Shown here: positions 61,101 through 64,000 of the stretch, piece after piece
Position numbering within the stretch: the stretch's first letter is position 1
Layout of the letters: the number at the start of each line of letters is the position of its first letter
From: Neobacillus massiliamazoniensis
GTDB taxonomy: Bacteria > Bacillota > Bacilli > Bacillales > Cytobacillaceae
Length of the DNA stretch: 64,000 nucleotides
Assembly: GCF_001048695.1 (NCBI RefSeq)
Contig: NZ_CVRB01000002.1
Location: 965,421 to 1,029,420 of the forward strand
Direction: 5' to 3'
Notes under the pieces: model-generated
What the model saw: only the letters and a program-made list of their open reading frames with translations
What the model was told of the DNA's origin: nothing
Database searches by the model: none
Made by a program: the position numbers and the translations under genes

Positions 61101-61276
61101 ACTTATAAGTAAACCGCGTAAGCTCAAGGTATTTTAGAATTTCAAAATGGAAAAAAACACCTCTATGACAAAAAACTACAAAAAACTAATGTCGAATGAC
61201 AAATTATTTTTTATAATAGGTATATGACACCATAGTTTTAAAATAATATGGTTAACTCGGTAAAAGGGGAATTAGT

Positions 61277-61558
61277 ATGGCGGTCAATTATCTGAATCAG
61301 GTGAAATCACGCGAAGAATATAGAAAAATGAAAGAAGAAGAAACGAAAAAGGTGGAAGTCGTACGTCCGCAACGAAAGAAATTACGGGTGCGCCTTATTC
61401 CAATTTGGCTTCGCCTAGTCTTACTTATTGTCTTCAGTTTCATCTTTTTAATGGCCGGAGCGGCATTTGGTTATGGAACCCTTGGCAAGGGAAAAGCCAC
61501 CGATGTATTTAAATTGTCCACCTGGACCCATATAGGTGACCTCGTAAATAAAAAATAA
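61277..61558 (+). CDS. EpuA-like small membrane protein
   Basis: 93 residues: a charged cytoplasmic N-terminus ([20 protein letters not shown]), a basic [20 protein letters not shown] entry into a single membrane helix and a short outside tail ([19 protein letters not shown]). This is the EpuA family (often labelled DNA-directed RNA polymerase subunit beta in Bacillus genomes by historical annotation). Function unknown. AAAAGGGGAATT precedes the ATG. Confidence 0.8.
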   Translation: MAVNYLNQVKSREEYRKMKEEETKKVEVVRPQRKKLRVRLIPIWLRLVLLIVFSFIFLMAGAAFGYGTLGKGKATDVFKLSTWTHIGDLVNKK

Positions 61559-61590
61559 AGGAAGGGGCCCAAATCCCTTCCTTTTTACAT
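61558..61590 (+). terminator. Terminator after the EpuA-like gene
   Basis: AAGGAAGGG and CCCTTCCTT pair around GCCCAAAT, then TTT. Confidence 0.8.
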
Positions 61591-61647
61591 AGCTTTAATA
61601 GTAAAATAAAAAATAAATACCTAATCATAGTAGGAGGTACTAAACAG

Positions 61648-62082
61648 ATGCTAGATATCACGCAAATTAAAGAAATTATCCCACACCGTTATCCATTTCT
61701 ATTGGTAGACAGAATTTTGGAAGTAGAAGATGGAGTTCGGGCGGTTGGAATGAAAAATGTAACCGCCAATGAAGAATTCTTTAACGGCCACTTCCCGGAC
61801 TATCCAGTCATGCCAGGCGTACTAATCGTCGAGGCACTGGCGCAGGTCGGAGCCGTTGCCATGCTAAAAAAAGAAGAGAACCGCGGCCGGTTAGCTTTTT
61901 TCGCCGGTATCGACAACTGCCGCTTTAAAAGACAAGTAAAGCCGGGCGACCAGCTTCGACTTGAAGTCGAAATCATTCGCTTGCGCGGACCAATCGGCAA
62001 AGGAAAAGCCATCGCCTCAGTAGACGGCGAAGTAGCATGCGAAGCAGAAATTACCTTCGCCCTAGGCGATAAAAAAGAATAA
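61648..62082 (+). CDS. fabZ: 3-hydroxyacyl-ACP dehydratase FabZ
   Basis: Dehydrates beta-hydroxyacyl-ACP in fatty-acid elongation. 144 residues, hot-dog fold. The catalytic His is in [16 protein letters not shown] and the Glu in [20 protein letters not shown] begins the family signature. AGGAGGTAC precedes the ATG. B. subtilis ywpB is in the same place. Confidence 0.97.
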   Translation: MLDITQIKEIIPHRYPFLLVDRILEVEDGVRAVGMKNVTANEEFFNGHFPDYPVMPGVLIVEALAQVGAVAMLKKEENRGRLAFFAGIDNCRFKRQVKPGDQLRLEVEIIRLRGPIGKGKAIASVDGEVACEAEITFALGDKKE

Positions 62083-62091
62083 ACTCTTGTA

Positions 62092-62128
62092 AAATAACAT
62101 CGGGCCAAACGGCCTGATGTTATTTTTA
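62092..62128 (+). terminator. fabZ terminator
   Basis: AATAACATC..GGCC and GGCC..GATGTTATT pair around AAAC, followed by TTTTA. Confidence 0.85.
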
Positions 62129-62244
62129 CTTTATCAGGAGCGATTTTAGGTATATGTGCCAAACCTGGTTTGGCCAATAAAAAAAGCCAGTCATGGACCG
62201 GCTGACTAGCAGGGAACTATATCAAATAAATCATATGATGCATA

Positions 62245-62280
62245 TTGAAAAAAGACCGCGGCACATGTCCGCGGTTTTTA
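62245..62280 (-). terminator. ywpF terminator (bidirectional)
   Basis: ACCGCGGCACATGTCCGCGGT with AAAAAAG on the left, which becomes the U-tract on the - strand, and TTTTT on the right. A second hairpin (AGCCAGTCATGGACCGGCT) lies at 62185-62206. Confidence 0.8.
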
Positions 62281-62712
62281 TGGGATATAATTGGCCTTTA
62301 TTTTTGGTTTGCTTTTTAATTTTTCCTTAAATTCGGTGAGGAGTTCTTCGCCACTTAGACCTTTTTGCAGGAGGCTTTCGAGTAGAATCTCGGAATAGTC
62401 TCTTCGCTTGCGGCGCAAATGGCCTTCAAGGAGGACGCTGATACGATTTTCAAATTTGTTCAGTGTGACAATTTTCGTTTGAAAAAAGGCAGGATCGTTC
62501 TCCAGTTTGGTAATGACAGCTTCCGCAATGATATCACGATTTTCATCGTAAATTTTTTTGAAATAGTCATAAAGGGATAAATCGGTATAGGCTTCAAGCA
62601 GCCAAGTGAATCGGTCGTCTTCCTTATTAATAATCAAGGCATCGTGCAAGGGAATCTTCACTGTCGTATCATTTTCCACAATTTCCAACGAGACTAACTT
62701 AAAGGATTTCAT
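62278..62712 (-). CDS. ywpF: YwpF family protein
   Basis: 144 residues, cytoplasmic, of unknown function. MKSFKLVSLEIVENDTTVKI opens the family; DRFTWLLEAYTDLSLYDYF and the basic HLRRKRRDYSEILLESLLQ segment are conserved blocks. ATG at 62712 follows GGAGGGAAACG on the - strand. Lies between fabZ and ssbB as in B. subtilis. Confidence 0.88.
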   Translation of the reverse strand: MKSFKLVSLEIVENDTTVKIPLHDALIINKEDDRFTWLLEAYTDLSLYDYFKKIYDENRDIIAEAVITKLENDPAFFQTKIVTLNKFENRISVLLEGHLRRKRRDYSEILLESLLQKGLSGEELLTEFKEKLKSKPKIKANYIP

Positions 62713-62957
62713 CGTTTCCCTCCTTATTTTTCCTCTCTAAATTATAACATACGACATCGAGAAGCAAATGTCGAAAAAAATTAGCCGAAAATGCCTTATT
62801 CGATTTTTCGAGGTGAAAGTTCCCTTGATTTTTACAAAAAGCACTATGAAAAAACAATATTCGAGCAAAATGGAGCTCGAAAATGGTCGTATCGCGGTTT
62901 TACAGCAATGAGGGGCTGGAGATATGATGGAACCATAAAATGGAGAGGAGTTGAATC

Positions 62958-63332
62958 ATGATTAATCAAGTCACACTTGTTGGAAGGCTGACGAAGGATC
63001 CTGATTTAAAGTCTACGACAGAAGGAACGCCAGTGACGCAGGTTACTTTGGCTGTGAACCGAAATTTTCGCAACCATAACGGCGAAATTGATGCGGATTT
63101 CATTCAATGCACGCTATGGAGAAAGGCGGCTGAGAATACGGCGCAATTCTGTCGAAGGGGCGCGGTTGTAGGGATCACAGGGCGCTTACAGACCCGTCAT
63201 TACGATAACCGCGAGGGAAAAAGGATTTATGTGACAGAGGTCGTAGCCGAATCCATCCGTTTCCTGAGCTCAAAACCGAGTGCGAATGTTGTTGAACAAG
63301 AGAAAAAAGAAGAAGTCCCTATCGTGCTGTAA
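62958..63332 (+). CDS. ssbB: Single-stranded DNA-binding protein, short SsbB type
   Basis: 124 residues with one OB fold (MINQVTLVGRLTKDPDLK, FIQCTLWRKAAENTAQF, GITGRLQTRHYDN, VVAESIRFL). There is no Gly-rich linker and no acidic DDDIPF tip, so it is the competence-type SsbB (YwpH), not the essential SsbA. In B. subtilis it is ComK-controlled; an AAAATGCCTTATT stretch at about 62786 is only an imperfect K-box half. ATGGAGAGGAG precedes the ATG. Confidence 0.92.
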   Translation: MINQVTLVGRLTKDPDLKSTTEGTPVTQVTLAVNRNFRNHNGEIDADFIQCTLWRKAAENTAQFCRRGAVVGITGRLQTRHYDNREGKRIYVTEVVAESIRFLSSKPSANVVEQEKKEEVPIVL

Positions 63333-63362
63333 AGTTATTTTACAATAAGGAGGAACACTCGC

Positions 63363-63575
63363 TTGGCTCATCACAATGAACATGCCACCAGCATGGAGCA
63401 GCTGCTTGAAAGTTTAATTAAAATGGTTGGTAATGCCAACCAAAAAATGGACAGCCTGCAAAAGCGCGTCAGTCAGCTCGAATGGCTCATTAGAGAGCAT
63501 GAGGTCGAGGTAAAGGAAAGCCCCGTCGAAATTTACTCCACACTACCACCATCATCGGTTTCCAAAACTCACTGA
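63363..63575 (+). CDS. Small hypothetical coiled-coil protein
   Basis: 70 residues starting at TTG 63363 with AAGGAGGAAC upstream. A central helix with heptad spacing (MEQLLESLIKMVGNANQKMD and SLQKRVSQLEWLIREHE) suggests a dimeric coiled coil. Not recognised. It follows ssbB by 30 bases and is probably co-transcribed. Confidence 0.7.
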   Translation: MAHHNEHATSMEQLLESLIKMVGNANQKMDSLQKRVSQLEWLIREHEVEVKESPVEIYSTLPPSSVSKTH

Positions 63576-63651
63576 CTTTTAAAATTCCCCCGTAAGTAGT
63601 TACCATTGCTAGAGACAATCAATGATCCCTCCAATGTTATCTCCATTCTTT

Positions 63652-63680
63652 CCGGTACTTAGTACCGGTATTTTTTTTGA
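63652..63680 (+). terminator. Terminator before the rrn operon
   Basis: CCGGTAC and GTACCGG around TTA, followed by TATTTTTTTT. Confidence 0.88.
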
Positions 63681-63738
63681 GAAGCTGACAGAATTGTAAG
63701 GACTAAAATGGTTTATCTAATATTTTTTAAAAAAGAAG

Positions 63739-63767
63739 TTGACTTCTACGAATAAAGATGTTAAATT
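63739..63767 (+). promoter_or_regulatory. rrn promoter P1
   Basis: TTGACT (63739-63744), 17-bp spacer and TAAATT (63762-63767). The -35 context GAAGTTGACTTCTACGAA is identical to that of P2. Confidence 0.7.
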
Positions 63768-63823
63768 TATAAATGTCGCTGAGGCGATGAAGAAAAACAT
63801 TCTTAAAAAAATAAAAAAAGAAG

Positions 63824-63852
63824 TTGACTTCTACGAAGTTAAATGATAAGAT
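63824..63852 (+). promoter_or_regulatory. rrn promoter P2
   Basis: TTGACT (63824-63829), 17-bp spacer, TAAGAT (63847-63852). The tandem P1/P2 layout is usual for Bacillus rRNA operons. Confidence 0.85.
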
Positions 63853-63874
63853 AGATTTCGTTGTCACTTCAAAA

Positions 63875-63890
63875 TTGTTCTTTGAAAACT
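63875..63890 (+). promoter_or_regulatory. rrn leader boxA
   Basis: TTGTTCTTTGAAAACT, the Nus-factor antitermination boxA sequence found in Bacillus rRNA leaders, 84 bases before 16S. Confidence 0.8.
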
Positions 63891-63973
63891 AAACAAACAA
63901 AAACGTCAACAAACAATAATTATTCACTTCATTTAATGATGTGAAGCCAACGTAAATTTCGAGCTAAATCAAC

Positions 63974-64000
63974 TTTCTTGGAGAGTTTGATCCTGGCTCA
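63974..64000 (+). rRNA. 16S ribosomal RNA, 5' end (partial)
   Basis: GGAGAGTTTGATCCTGGCTC is the universal 16S start. The mature 5' end is placed at TTTCTTGGAGAG by comparison with Bacillus TTTATCGGAGAG. The window ends 27 bases in. Confidence 0.95.

Noticed and set aside
62760..62900. ComK boxes upstream of ssbB
   Set aside because: AAAATGCCTTATT is an imperfect half; no correctly spaced second box was seen.

Overview
The window is a stretch of a Bacillaceae chromosome from an aerobic, endospore-forming Firmicute. The spore genes (spo0F, spoIIR, spoIID, spoIIQ, spoIIID), the gene order and the protein sequences follow the Bacillus subtilis pyrG-to-ssbB segment. An 11-gene complex I (nuo) operon, absent from B. 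subtilis but present in the B. cereus group and in Neobacillus-like species, sits after the ATP synthase operon. A Neobacillus or close relative is my best guess; this is inference from gene content, not a database result. Nearly all genes are on the + strand, ending in the 5' end of a 16S rRNA gene at 63974.

Layout. 1-1026 is the C-terminal part of a fused isobutyryl-CoA mutase. 1.5-4.5 kb holds rpoE and pyrG, with a recognisable CTP-responsive attenuator. 5.1-10.7 kb holds ywjG, spo0F, fbaA, fsa, murAB and glpX. 11-16.3 kb holds rho, rpmE, tdk, a spore lipoprotein, prfA and prmC. 16.5-24.6 kb holds spoIIR, ywlB, ywlC, mntP, ywlE, rpiB, ywlG, glyA and upp, with a dense cluster of DnaA boxes over the start of ywlC. 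25.4-27.6 kb is a secreted subtilase. 27.9-35.2 kb is the complete atp operon (atpZ-I-B-E-F-H-A-G-D-C). 36.7-47.5 kb is nuoABCDHIJKLMN, without nuoEFG. 48.5-58 kb holds ywzB, ywmB, murAA, spoIID, a NERD-domain gene, spoIIQ, a DUF805 gene and a PBP3-like transpeptidase. 58.7-63.6 kb holds an alkyltransferase-like protein, spoIIID, mbl, an EpuA-like gene, fabZ, ywpF and ssbB, then rrn promoters.

Functionally the window joins central carbon metabolism, nucleotide supply (pyrG, tdk, upp, glyA), respiration and ATP synthesis, cell-wall synthesis (two MurA paralogues, PBP3, Mbl) and the forespore/mother-cell engulfment programme.

The least ordinary content lies between the genes. There are several unrelated families of tandem intergenic repeats, and their spacing falls into only two classes. 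One has short motifs every 20-21 bp (GGCACATA arrays at 4.5, 24.6 and 52.4 kb, plus small arrays of other motifs). The other has an exact 52-bp period (three sequence families at 19.7, 35.3-36.0, 47.6-48.1 and 58.1-58.7 kb). Both spacings are close to whole numbers of DNA helical turns. A further palindromic 13-mer, GGTGTCAGGCACC, occurs about 16 times, including inside the atp and nuo operons and once inside the prmC coding sequence. I regard these repeats as the best candidates for something undescribed.
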